Of a DNA stretch of 64,000 nt, positions 56,950 to 64,000 are shown one piece after another; positions within the stretch are counted from its first letter, which is position 1, and each line of letters opens with the position of its first letter. The translations under genes were made by a program, and so were the position numbers. Source of the DNA: Streptomyces camelliae (lineage in GTDB: Bacteria > Actinomycetota > Actinomycetes > Streptomycetales > Streptomycetaceae); assembly GCF_027625935.1 (NCBI RefSeq), contig NZ_CP115300.1:3410001-3474000 (forward strand). The letters are read 5' to 3'. The notes beneath the pieces are model-generated. The model searched no databases. It was not told the DNA's origin and saw only the letters and a program-made list of their open reading frames with translations.

Positions 56950-58503
56950 ATGGTTGCTGTCACCGCGAACCCTCGGCGCTGGTGGGCCCTCGGGGCCCTG
57001 GTCGCGAGCATGCTCACGCTCGGCTTCGACATGACGATCCTCAACGTGGCGCTGCCGACGATGGCCGGCGATCTCGGCGCCGGCACCGGCCAGCAGCAGT
57101 GGATGGCGGACGCGTACGTCGTCGTCTTCGCCGCCCTGATGCTCCCGGCCGGCCTCCTCGGCGACCGGTTCGGGCGGCGCCGGATGCTGATCACCGGGCT
57201 CGCCCTCTTCCTCGCCGGCTCCCTGATGGGCGCCCTCGCCTCCGACGTGAACTGGGTCATCGCGGCCCGCGCGTTCATGGGTATCGGCGGCGCGCTCGTC
57301 ACCCCGCTCGCCCTGTCCGTGCTGCCCTCGCTGTTCGACCCCGACGAGCGCGCCAAAGCCATCGGCATCATCTCCGCCGCCTCCGCGCTCGGCATGCCGC
57401 TCGGCCCGATCATCGGCGGCTGGCTGCTGAACCACTTCTGGTGGGGCTCGGTCTTCCTGGTCAACGTCCCGATGGCCGCGATCGGCATCGCCGCCTGTGT
57501 CTTCCTGCTCCCCGAGACCAGCGACCCCGCCTCCCCACGGGTCGACCCGCTGTCCACCGCGCTCACCGCGACCGGCCTCGGCGCCCTCATCTACGCGATC
57601 ATCGAGGCGCCCGGCCGGGGCTGGAGCGACGGCGTGGTGCTGGCGATGTTCGCGGCGGCCGCCGTCCTGCTGACCGCGCTGGTGCTGCGCGAACGCCGGG
57701 CCGTGCGCCCCATGCTCGACATGACGCTGCTGGCCCACCGCGGCTTCCTGTTCAACACGCTCGCCGCGACCCTGGTGATGTTCGTGCTGTCGGGCCTGAT
57801 GTTCGTGCTGCCGCCGTATCTCCAGGCCGTCCTCGGTCATGACGCGCTCGGCACCGGGGTGCGGCTGCTGCCGATGATGGGCGGGCTGATGATCGCCGCG
57901 CGGGGCGCCCAGCCGGTCGTCGCCAAGTTCGGCGCACGGGCCGTGGTGAGCGCCGGGCTGGTCGTGCTGGCCTTCGCCGCGCTGCTCGGAAGCCGTACGA
58001 CGGCCGAATCCGGGTACGGCTTCGTCGCGCTGTGGCTGTCGATCACCGGCGTCGGCTTCGGTTTCTGCGTCGTGCCCGCGATGGACGGCGCCCTCGGTGC
58101 GTTGCCCCGGGACCGGGCCGGCAGCGGTTCGGGCCTGCTGATGACGCTGCGCCAGGTCGGCGCCGCCATCGGCATCGCCCTGCTGGGCAGTCTGCTCGCC
58201 GGCATCTTCCGCGACCGGCTCGACGTCACCGGGCTGCCCCCGCAGGCGGCGCACACCGCCGGGGAGTCGGTGATCGCCGCGCATCTGATCGCCGCGAAGG
58301 CGGGCCCCGACAGCGCGGCCCGCCTCGCCGCCTCCGCGAACGACGCCTACGTTCACGGCATGGGCGTGGTCCTGCTGGTGTGCGGGATCGCCGCTCTGGT
58401 CGCCGCGCTGCTGGCCGCGGTGCTCCTGCCGAAGGCCGCCGCACCCGCCCAGGAGGCGGAAAGCACCGGTGCCGCCATGGTCGTCACCGTGGAGGATGCC
58501 TGA
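56950..58503 (+). CDS. MFS drug efflux transporter (DHA2/EmrB type)
   Basis: The 517-residue protein has about 14 helices. Family motifs include LGFDMTILNVALPTM in helix 1, QWMADAYVVVFAALMLPAGLLGDRFGRRRML (motif A), and FMGIGGALVTPLALSVLPSLF. DHA2 proteins export drugs using the proton gradient. The ATG lies inside or next to the start of transcription (see promoter), and the TetR gene follows after two bases. The substrate is unknown; in Streptomyces such pairs often give self- or multidrug resistance. Confidence 0.94.
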   Translation: MVAVTANPRRWWALGALVASMLTLGFDMTILNVALPTMAGDLGAGTGQQQWMADAYVVVFAALMLPAGLLGDRFGRRRMLITGLALFLAGSLMGALASDVNWVIAARAFMGIGGALVTPLALSVLPSLFDPDERAKAIGIISAASALGMPLGPIIGGWLLNHFWWGSVFLVNVPMAAIGIAACVFLLPETSDPASPRVDPLSTALTATGLGALIYAIIEAPGRGWSDGVVLAMFAAAAVLLTALVLRERRAVRPMLDMTLLAHRGFLFNTLAATLVMFVLSGLMFVLPPYLQAVLGHDALGTGVRLLPMMGGLMIAARGAQPVVAKFGARAVVSAGLVVLAFAALLGSRTTAESGYGFVALWLSITGVGFGFCVVPAMDGALGALPRDRAGSGSGLLMTLRQVGAAIGIALLGSLLAGIFRDRLDVTGLPPQAAHTAGESVIAAHLIAAKAGPDSAARLAASANDAYVHGMGVVLLVCGIAALVAALLAAVLLPKAAAPAQEAESTGAAMVVTVEDA

Positions 58504-58505
58504 CA

Positions 58506-59147
58506 ATGAACCGTATGACGGCCGCACGTTCCCCGCTCTCCCCCGCCGACCGCCCCCAGCTGGGCCTGCGCGAACGCAAGAAGATCAAGACCCGCGAGGC
58601 GATCCGCACCGCGACCTACGCGCTGATCCAGGAGCAGGGGTACGACGCGACGACGATCGAGCAGATCGCCGAGCGCGCCGAGGTGTCGCCGTCGACGGTC
58701 TTCCGCTACTTCCCCACGAAGGAGGACATCGTCCTCACGGACGAGTACGACCCGCTGATGGCAGCGGAGTTGCGCGCCCGGCCCGCCGGCGAGTCGTGGA
58801 TGGACTCGATGCGGCATGTGCTGCGCAAGGCCGTCGACGCGAACATGGCCGAGGGACCCGAGGTGGTGCGCATGCGCACCCACCTCGCGGTGCAGGTCCC
58901 CGCCGTCCGCTCCCGGATGTTCGAGAGCATGTCGGAGACCGGCCGCCTGCTCCGTGAGGTCCTCGCCGAACGCTCCGGCCTGGACCCCGACAGCCTGGAG
59001 ATCCGCGTCTACGCCATGTCCCTCATCGGCGGCCTGATGGAGGTCTCCATGTACTGGGCGGAGAACGACTTCACGGGCGAACTCGGCGACCTCATGGACC
59101 GGGCCCTGGACGTTCTGGAGCAGGGGCTGCCGGGCGAAAACCGCTGA
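58506..59147 (+). CDS. TetR family transcriptional regulator
   Basis: The 213-residue regulator has the TetR HTH (TREAIRTATYALIQEQGYDATTIEQIAERAEVSPSTVFRYFPTKEDIVL, about residues 30-79) and an all-helical ligand domain. The start codon lies two bases after the MFS gene stop, so the two are co-transcribed. It most likely binds the palindrome 56931-56945 and represses the efflux gene and itself until a substrate of the pump binds. The ligand is unknown. Confidence 0.94.
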   Translation: MNRMTAARSPLSPADRPQLGLRERKKIKTREAIRTATYALIQEQGYDATTIEQIAERAEVSPSTVFRYFPTKEDIVLTDEYDPLMAAELRARPAGESWMDSMRHVLRKAVDANMAEGPEVVRMRTHLAVQVPAVRSRMFESMSETGRLLREVLAERSGLDPDSLEIRVYAMSLIGGLMEVSMYWAENDFTGELGDLMDRALDVLEQGLPGENR

Positions 59148-59180
59148 GGTCGCACCGGCCCGCCATGGGATGCTGACGAG

Positions 59181-59912
59181 GTGAACGCAGCCGAGATCCA
59201 CGTCGAAGTCGCCCCCGCGCTCCATGTGTTCGTACCGCAGGCCCGGCGCGCCGGTACGACCCCCTTGGCCACGGACGGCGTCTCCACCCTCGGCCATGTC
59301 ATCGAGTCCCTGGGCGTGCCGCTGACCGAGGTGGGCGCCCTGCTGGTGGACGGCCACGAGGTCCCGGTGTCACACATCCCGAAGCCGGGCGAGCACGTGA
59401 GCGTACGCCCGGTCGCCCGCCCCCAGCAGGTTCCCGGCGCCCCGCTCCGCTTCCTCCTCGACGTCCACCTCGGCACCCTGGCCCGCCGCCTGCGCCTCCT
59501 CGGCGTGGACACGGCGTACGAGTCGACGGACATCGGCGACCCGGCGCTGGCGGCCCGCTCGGCAGCCGAGAAACGCGTGATGCTGAGCCGCGACCGGGGC
59601 CTGCTGCGCCGCCGTGAACTCTGGGCGGGCGCCTTCGTCTACAGCACCCGCCCCGACGACCAGCTCCACGACGTCCTCGACCGCTTCGCCCCCGCCCTGC
59701 ACCCCTGGACCCGCTGCACGGCCTGCAACGGCCTGCTGAAACAAGCGACAAAGGAAGAACTGGCCGACCAGCTCAAGGGCGGCACCCAACGCTCGTACGA
59801 CGTCTTCGCCCAGTGCACCTCCTGCGGCCGTGCGTACTGGAAGGGCGCCCACCACGACCAGCTGGAGGCGGTCGTGGAGCGGGCGTTGAGCATGCGTACC
59901 CAGGGGGATTGA
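59181..59912 (+). CDS. Mut7-C RNase domain protein with ubiquitin-like N-terminus
   Basis: The 243-residue protein has an N-terminal beta-grasp (ubiquitin-like) domain (residues about 5-85, VSTLGHVIESLGVPLTEVGALLVDG). The Mut7-C domain follows: PLRFLLDVHLGTLARRLRLLGVD, AAEKRVMLSRDRGLLRR with the PIN-type acidic residues, and zinc ribbon cysteines RCTACNG and CTSCGRAYWKG. The family is predicted to be an RNase. GTG 59181 has a GACGAG ribosome site. It is separate from the TetR gene by 33 bp. Confidence 0.92.
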   Translation: MNAAEIHVEVAPALHVFVPQARRAGTTPLATDGVSTLGHVIESLGVPLTEVGALLVDGHEVPVSHIPKPGEHVSVRPVARPQQVPGAPLRFLLDVHLGTLARRLRLLGVDTAYESTDIGDPALAARSAAEKRVMLSRDRGLLRRRELWAGAFVYSTRPDDQLHDVLDRFAPALHPWTRCTACNGLLKQATKEELADQLKGGTQRSYDVFAQCTSCGRAYWKGAHHDQLEAVVERALSMRTQGD

Positions 59913-59934
59913 GCACGGGAGCCGAAACTGGTCC

Positions 59935-59972
59935 GGCCCCGGGCCCGGTGGAGGATCGCCGGGGCCGGGGCC
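59935..59972. terminator. GC-rich terminator between convergent genes
   Basis: GGCCCCGGGCCCGG (59935-59948) and CCGGGGCCGGGGCC (59959-59972) pair along 14 bases with one mismatch. It lies between the convergent Mut7-C gene and copper oxidase gene. Confidence 0.7.
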
Positions 59973-60018
59973 GTGTTCGTGCAGTGGGGGGCTCAGCTCA
60001 CGCTCGGGGCGATGATCC

Positions 60019-62418
60019 TCAGCGGCGCCTGACGTCCCCCTTTCCGCACGCCACCCCGTCCCGGTTCGGGTCGAGCCCCAGCGGATCGTCCCCGCCGTTG
60101 ACCTTCAGCCGGCCGTAGTTGTTCTCCCGAAGCCAGGCGCAGCGGGCGGCCGTCGTCTTCTTCACCTCGGGCGGGAAGACGGTCGGTACGCACACGTTGA
60201 TCGAGCCGTAGTGGCGGTCGCAGCCGGAGAGCGTCGGGCTGACCTGCTGGGACGTGCGCTTCTTGCCGGGGCCGGAGACCTTGCCGGTCAGGGAGTCGGC
60301 GAAGGAGTGGACGTGCGGCGAGGCGGCGGTCATGGCCGTCGGGCCCGTCAGATGGACCCACTGGGCAACGGACGGAACGCCGTTGGCGTCGACCGCGAAG
60401 AGCATGTACCAGCCGGGCGGGGCGACGTTCGGGTTGTTCGTCACGTTCAGGTCGACGTTGTTGCCGTCCACCGACAGCGGCAGGTCCACGAAGCGCTGGT
60501 TCGGGTCCGAGGAGTGGGTCACCGCCGCCGGGCGGATCAGCTCCGCTTTCGCGATCGGGCGGTCCACCGTGATCCGCTGGGTGTCGCCGTACTTCCACTC
60601 CTGGCTGATCACCGAGGTGATCGTCGGCCGGGGGCCCTTGAAGAGGTACGACGGGGTGTAGATGGACACGTTGTGGTTCCAGCTGCCGTTGCCCGGGTTG
60701 TCGCCGGTGGCCATCACCCGGCCGTCGGGCAGCAGGAACGCCGAGGAGTGGTAGCCGCGGGCCTGGGGGTCGGCGGCGACCTGCTGGAAGGTGTTGGTGC
60801 CGGGGTCGTACAGCGAGGACTCGTACACCGGGTTGGCCCGGTTGTGCAGGGCGCCGCCCGTCTCCAGCACCTTGCCGTCGGGCAGCAGCACGGCGGAGAC
60901 GTACATCTTGCCCTGGGAACCGGTCTCCGGCTGCGGCCCGTTCCCGAGGTCGACCGTGCCCTGCGGCAGCGGCGGCCCGGCGACGTACGACGGGTTCGGC
61001 TGCTTGAGGTCGATCAGGTCCGTGAGGCGGTTGGCGTCGGGGTTGGAGTCGATGTTGCCGCCGCCGATCGTCAGCACCCGCTGGTCCTGCGCCGGAGGCA
61101 GCAGCACGGACGCCGACTGGTCCCGCTCGTCCTTGTTCTGGAGCCCCGGGATCTGCGTGATCGTGTTGGCGCCGTAGTCGTAGATCGCCGAGCCCGTGCC
61201 GGGGATGTTGTTGCCGAAGACATGGCTGCCCGTGTAGAAGAGGCGGCCGTCCTGCATCAGGATCATCGCCGGGTACAGGCCCCAGTACGACCAGGTCTGG
61301 TTGACCTGCCACGTCGGCAGCCACTGCTGCTGCGCGTCCGACCAGCGCTCGGCGGTCACCGAGCCGGTGGAGTCCTCGCGCAGCCCGCCGAAGGTGATGA
61401 CGTCACCGTTGCCGAGCTCGGTCGCCGACGGGTACCAGTGGCCGTCGTTCAGGTCGTTCGTCTTGGTGTACGTCTCCGTCGCCGGGTCGAAGATGTACGA
61501 GTCCCTGAAGCCCTCGTACCCGTGCCCGCCCGCGACCGGGTACGCCTTGTTGCCGCTCAGGACCAGCACCCGGCCGTCCTGGAGCTGGACATGGCCCGCG
61601 CAGAACATGTCCTTCGGCGTCGGGATGACCTTGTAGGTGCCGTCGGCCGGGTTGTACACCGCGCTCGTGAACGTGCCCGCGTTGAACTGCTCCTCGCTGT
61701 TGCCGGAGCCGGCGATCAGCAGCACCTTGCCGTTCTTCAGCACGACGGAGTGCATGGAGCGGACCGGGTTCTGCGTCGGCAGGACCGACCAGCTGCCGCC
61801 CGCGCACTGGTCGCTGGTGCCGGTGCACTGTGCGGGCGGGGTCACGTCCGGCACCTGGTCCATGGTGTAGTCGTCGGTGGTCGCCGACCCGGTGCCGTAC
61901 ACGGAGACACCCCAGGTGATGCGGTCGGTGCCGGCCGGGATCTCGGGGGTGCGGACCGACGCCTGGGTCCAGTCCGAGGCCATGTCCAGCGTCTTGACGT
62001 CGGTCCAGTACTGCCAGCCGGCCGTCGTGTCGTGCCGGAACAGCGTGACGTTCGCGTCGGGGGTCGTGGTCTTGTACCAGAGGCCCAGGTCGTACTGCTT
62101 GCCGACGGTCACGACCGGCGCGCAGTCGGTGGACTCGGTGATCATCGCCTTGCGGTCGCCGTCGACCCGGCGGGTCAGCGTGACCTTCATGGCCTTGGTC
62201 CCGGAGTGCGCGTCCGAGGTCGTCTCGAAGGTGAAGTCGTTGTCGCCCCAGCCGGACTTCTCCCAGCAGTACGGCATGTCGTTCGTGCCGGCGGTCTCGA
62301 AGCCGGGGTTCTTGATCAGGTTGGCGGCCTCGGCCGGCTGGGGTGCGGTCAGAAGCAGACCGGCGGTCAGGGCGCCCACCCCGGCCAGCGCGGTCCGTCT
62401 GCGGTACTTACGGCTCAC
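60019..62418 (-). CDS. Secreted copper-radical oxidase (galactose oxidase/GlxA-like)
   Basis: The 799-residue enzyme (GTG 62418, AAGGAGAG upstream) has a signal peptide, a carbohydrate-binding module (about 33-190), and a Kelch/galactose-oxidase barrel with DUF1929. A C-terminal Excalibur calcium motif (LDPNRDGVACG) ends the protein. All radical-copper residues are visible: C273 (DMFCAGH), Y329 (HWYPS) for the cross-link, Y556-H557 (ARGYHSS), H635 (AVTHSSD). In S. lividans GlxA works with cellulose-synthase-like CslA on a tip glycan; here the partner genes are GT2-GtrA and an ArnT-like protein, so a different glycan is likely. Confidence 0.93.
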   Translation of the reverse strand: MSRKYRRRTALAGVGALTAGLLLTAPQPAEAANLIKNPGFETAGTNDMPYCWEKSGWGDNDFTFETTSDAHSGTKAMKVTLTRRVDGDRKAMITESTDCAPVVTVGKQYDLGLWYKTTTPDANVTLFRHDTTAGWQYWTDVKTLDMASDWTQASVRTPEIPAGTDRITWGVSVYGTGSATTDDYTMDQVPDVTPPAQCTGTSDQCAGGSWSVLPTQNPVRSMHSVVLKNGKVLLIAGSGNSEEQFNAGTFTSAVYNPADGTYKVIPTPKDMFCAGHVQLQDGRVLVLSGNKAYPVAGGHGYEGFRDSYIFDPATETYTKTNDLNDGHWYPSATELGNGDVITFGGLREDSTGSVTAERWSDAQQQWLPTWQVNQTWSYWGLYPAMILMQDGRLFYTGSHVFGNNIPGTGSAIYDYGANTITQIPGLQNKDERDQSASVLLPPAQDQRVLTIGGGNIDSNPDANRLTDLIDLKQPNPSYVAGPPLPQGTVDLGNGPQPETGSQGKMYVSAVLLPDGKVLETGGALHNRANPVYESSLYDPGTNTFQQVAADPQARGYHSSAFLLPDGRVMATGDNPGNGSWNHNVSIYTPSYLFKGPRPTITSVISQEWKYGDTQRITVDRPIAKAELIRPAAVTHSSDPNQRFVDLPLSVDGNNVDLNVTNNPNVAPPGWYMLFAVDANGVPSVAQWVHLTGPTAMTAASPHVHSFADSLTGKVSGPGKKRTSQQVSPTLSGCDRHYGSINVCVPTVFPPEVKKTTAARCAWLRENNYGRLKVNGGDDPLGLDPNRDGVACGKGDVRRR

Positions 62419-63584
62419 ACGGCTCTCCTTGCTCGGCTCCCCCGGCGACGGGGGAGATAGACCAGCGCTTCGGTCCCGGCGAAGCGCAGGACGAACGTCA
62501 TGACCAGCGCGAGCGCGGTCGCGGCCAGGGCGCCCATGCCGAACCGGTCGACGAGCAGCGCGATCAGCGGGATCCGCAGCACGAGGTCGGCGTTGGCGAG
62601 CAGCGCGAACCGGCCGAGCCGGTCCCACCAGCGGCGGTGCGCGCGCCGGTCACGGAACAGCAGCTGCTCGATGAGCAGGAAGTTCCAGGCGACGCCCAGT
62701 TGGTTGGCGAGGATCTCGGCGAGCACGTAGTGCAGGCCGAGCCCCGTCAGGGCGGCGAGGCCCACCAGATTGGGCACGAAGCCGCTCGCCCCGATCAGCC
62801 CGAAGCCGATCATGCGGGCGACCGGGGACGCGGTGCGCAGGCCCGCCAGGTGGCGCAGGAAGCGGAAGCCTTCCCGCGCCGTGGACTTGGACTCGCCCGC
62901 GTACCGGTCCTGGAAGACGAACGGCACCTCGGCGACCTGCCGGGGCCGGCTGCGCACGGCCAGCTCCAGCAGGATCTTGTAGCCGAGCGGCTTCAGCGCA
63001 TCGGCCGTGACCACGCTGCGCCGGATGGCGAAGAAGCCGCTCATCGGATCGCTGATGCCGTGCAGCCGGCGCGGGAAGAGGGCCTTGGCGAGCCAGGTCG
63101 CACCGCGCGAGACGGCGACCCGGTAGCCACCGGCGAGCCCGGCCCGGCTGCCGCCCGCGATGTACCGGGAGGCGACGACCAGTCCGGCGTTCGTACGCTC
63201 CCCGGTGGCGATCAACTCCGGTACCAGGGACGGCGGATGCTGGCAGTCGCCGTCCATGACGACGATCCACTCCGAGCCCGCCGCCTTCAGCCCCTCGACC
63301 ACCGCCCCGCCGAGCCCGCCGACGGGTTCCTCGCGGTGCAGTACGGCCACCGGGTACGGGCAGTCCTCGGCGGCCTCGCGGATGACCTCGGGTGTGTCGT
63401 CGGTGGAGTCGTCCACGAAGAGGACCTCGCACGGCATCCGCTCGGGCACCGACTCGGTGATGTGGTGCAGCAGTTGACGGATGTTCGCGGACTCGTTGAA
63501 GGTCGGTACGACGAGGGTGACGGCGCCGGGTTCAGGTATCTCGACGGCGTCGAGGCCGGGTACGGGCGCGGTGTACTCGCTCAT
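62415..63584 (-). CDS. GT2 glycosyltransferase fused to GtrA membrane domain
   Basis: The 389-residue protein joins a polyprenol-phosphate glycosyltransferase (DPM1/GT2) domain, with VTLVVPTFNESANIRQLL, VLFVDDSTDDTPE, VMDGDCQHPPS and SDPMSGFFAIRR, to a C-terminal GtrA domain of four helices (about residues 265-380). Such fusions attach a sugar to undecaprenyl phosphate and flip it outward. The start overlaps the upstream gene stop and its own stop overlaps the oxidase start (GTGA), so the operon is tightly coupled. The ArnT-like protein upstream would use the lipid-linked sugar. Confidence 0.94.
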   Translation of the reverse strand: MSEYTAPVPGLDAVEIPEPGAVTLVVPTFNESANIRQLLHHITESVPERMPCEVLFVDDSTDDTPEVIREAAEDCPYPVAVLHREEPVGGLGGAVVEGLKAAGSEWIVVMDGDCQHPPSLVPELIATGERTNAGLVVASRYIAGGSRAGLAGGYRVAVSRGATWLAKALFPRRLHGISDPMSGFFAIRRSVVTADALKPLGYKILLELAVRSRPRQVAEVPFVFQDRYAGESKSTAREGFRFLRHLAGLRTASPVARMIGFGLIGASGFVPNLVGLAALTGLGLHYVLAEILANQLGVAWNFLLIEQLLFRDRRAHRRWWDRLGRFALLANADLVLRIPLIALLVDRFGMGALAATALALVMTFVLRFAGTEALVYLPRRRGSRARRAV

Positions 63585-64000
63585 CGGGCACTCCCGGTGG
63601 CCTGGATCTGCCGGATCTCGACGCGGTCCTCTCCGGTGCCGAAGGTGGCGACCGGCGCGGAGTGCTGGATGGCGGCCCTGACATTGGGCAGGTCCTTGGC
63701 GTCGCGGCGGACGGTCGGCGAGGCGACGACGTAGTCGATGTCCCGCCAGCCGTGCGGCATGGTCTTCGTGACGGCCGGGTCGAGGTCGGCCTTGTAGAAC
63801 CAGATGGCGCCGAGTCCGGGCCGGTATCCGGCGTGTACGAGGTCCAGCCAGAGGGCGTCGTCGACGAGGACGCGGGTGTCCTTCGGGTCCGCGACCTTCG
63901 TGCTGAGCCAGTGGGAGGCCTGCCGGTAGGGCTTGTTGGCGTCGGCGGTGACGGCGGTGCGGTCGCCGTCGTACCAGTGCGGTACGACGTAGGCGCCGGC
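63581..64000 (-). CDS. C-terminal part of an ArnT/PMT-like membrane glycosyltransferase
   Basis: Minus-strand codons from 64000 to TGA 63583-63581 give 139 residues, for example HWYDGDRTAVTADANKPY, VLVDDALWLDLVHAGY, RDIDYVVASPTVRR, and SAPVATFGTGEDRVEIRQIQ. This resembles the soluble extracellular end of actinobacterial PMT/ArnT-type glycosyltransferases, which take sugar from lipid phosphate. The N-terminal membrane part is outside the window. It is followed by the GT2-GtrA gene with an ATGA overlap. Confidence 0.75.
   Translation of the reverse strand, partial: AGAYVVPHWYDGDRTAVTADANKPYRQASHWLSTKVADPKDTRVLVDDALWLDLVHAGYRPGLGAIWFYKADLDPAVTKTMPHGWRDIDYVVASPTVRRDAKDLPNVRAAIQHSAPVATFGTGEDRVEIRQIQATGSAR

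Overview
The window is a high-GC (visibly above 70 percent G+C) actinobacterial chromosome segment, almost certainly Streptomyces. The evidence is near-universal G/C at third codon positions, a WhiB-like regulator, SpoIIE-type phosphatase/kinase regulators, a WhiJ/DUF397 gene set, Tad pilus genes, a GH18 chitinase behind the classical Streptomyces chi direct repeats, and GTG starts with 4-base ATGA/GTGA overlaps. From memory, the order glpX, whiB-like, DUF1707, class I fumarase, class II fumarase, DUF402, PP2C, penicillin-binding protein, oxyR-ahpC-ahpD matches the core region around SCO5047-SCO5030 of S. coelicolor; this was not checked by alignment.

Layout. 1-6.4 kb: end of glpX, a WhiB-like gene, a DUF1707 protein, and class I and class II fumarases separated by a small secreted protein/lipoprotein pair. 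6.5-12.1 kb: a DUF402 protein, a GAF-PP2C-HATPase regulator carrying a TTA codon, and a bifunctional class A PBP. 12.4-16 kb: a PadR-ABC-FtsX operon with an operator-like dyad. 16-18.2 kb: divergent oxyR/ahpCD peroxide defence. 18.3-23.3 kb: an AI-2E family permease, a secreted transglycosylase with a long structured leader, a PIN-PhoH ATPase and a cis-prenyltransferase. 23.3-28.2 kb: a large spacer, a 12-bp minisatellite, small accessory enzymes (methyltransferase, DinB, deaminase, LLM oxidoreductase, DUF192) and a decayed toxin-antitoxin pair.

28.3-39.4 kb is a complete minus-strand Tad/Flp pilus locus. In transcription order: an unknown zinc-ribbon protein, CpaB, CpaE, two TadE-like pseudopilins, CpaF, TadB, TadC, a histidine kinase, a response regulator with a TTA codon, Flp pilin, TadG-like protein, lipoprotein and OmpA-like protein. 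39.6-41.4 kb: a chitinase with its promoter repeats, followed by a spacer with a palindromic element.

42-44 kb: a WhiJ-type cluster (anti-sigma-like ATPase, XRE regulator, DUF397 protein, unknown 95-aa protein). 44.8-50 kb: two divergent units for D-amino-acid catabolism (PfkB kinase-IclR-RidA, and a DSD1-like deaminase with a D-aminoacylase) around IclR-type palindromes. 50-56.8 kb: a secreted serine protease, a disordered membrane protein, an aminotransferase, a small protein whose ribosome binding site lies in a perfect 14-bp hairpin, GTP-dependent PEP carboxykinase and a TrhA membrane protein. 56.9-59.9 kb: an MFS efflux pump with its TetR regulator and a Mut7-C protein. 59.9-64 kb: a minus-strand glycan operon (ArnT/PMT-like protein, GT2-GtrA glycosyltransferase, copper-radical oxidase).

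No tRNA, rRNA, CRISPR array, insertion sequence or prophage was recognised. The most unusual items are RNA-level and translational signals: the RBS-occluding hairpin at 53341-53374, the pseudoknot-capable leader at 20468-20658, TTA (bldA-type) codons in two regulators, and a probable CTG start in the TadG-like gene. The secreted pair at 3843-4858 and the unknown Tad gene are the best protein candidates for new biology.
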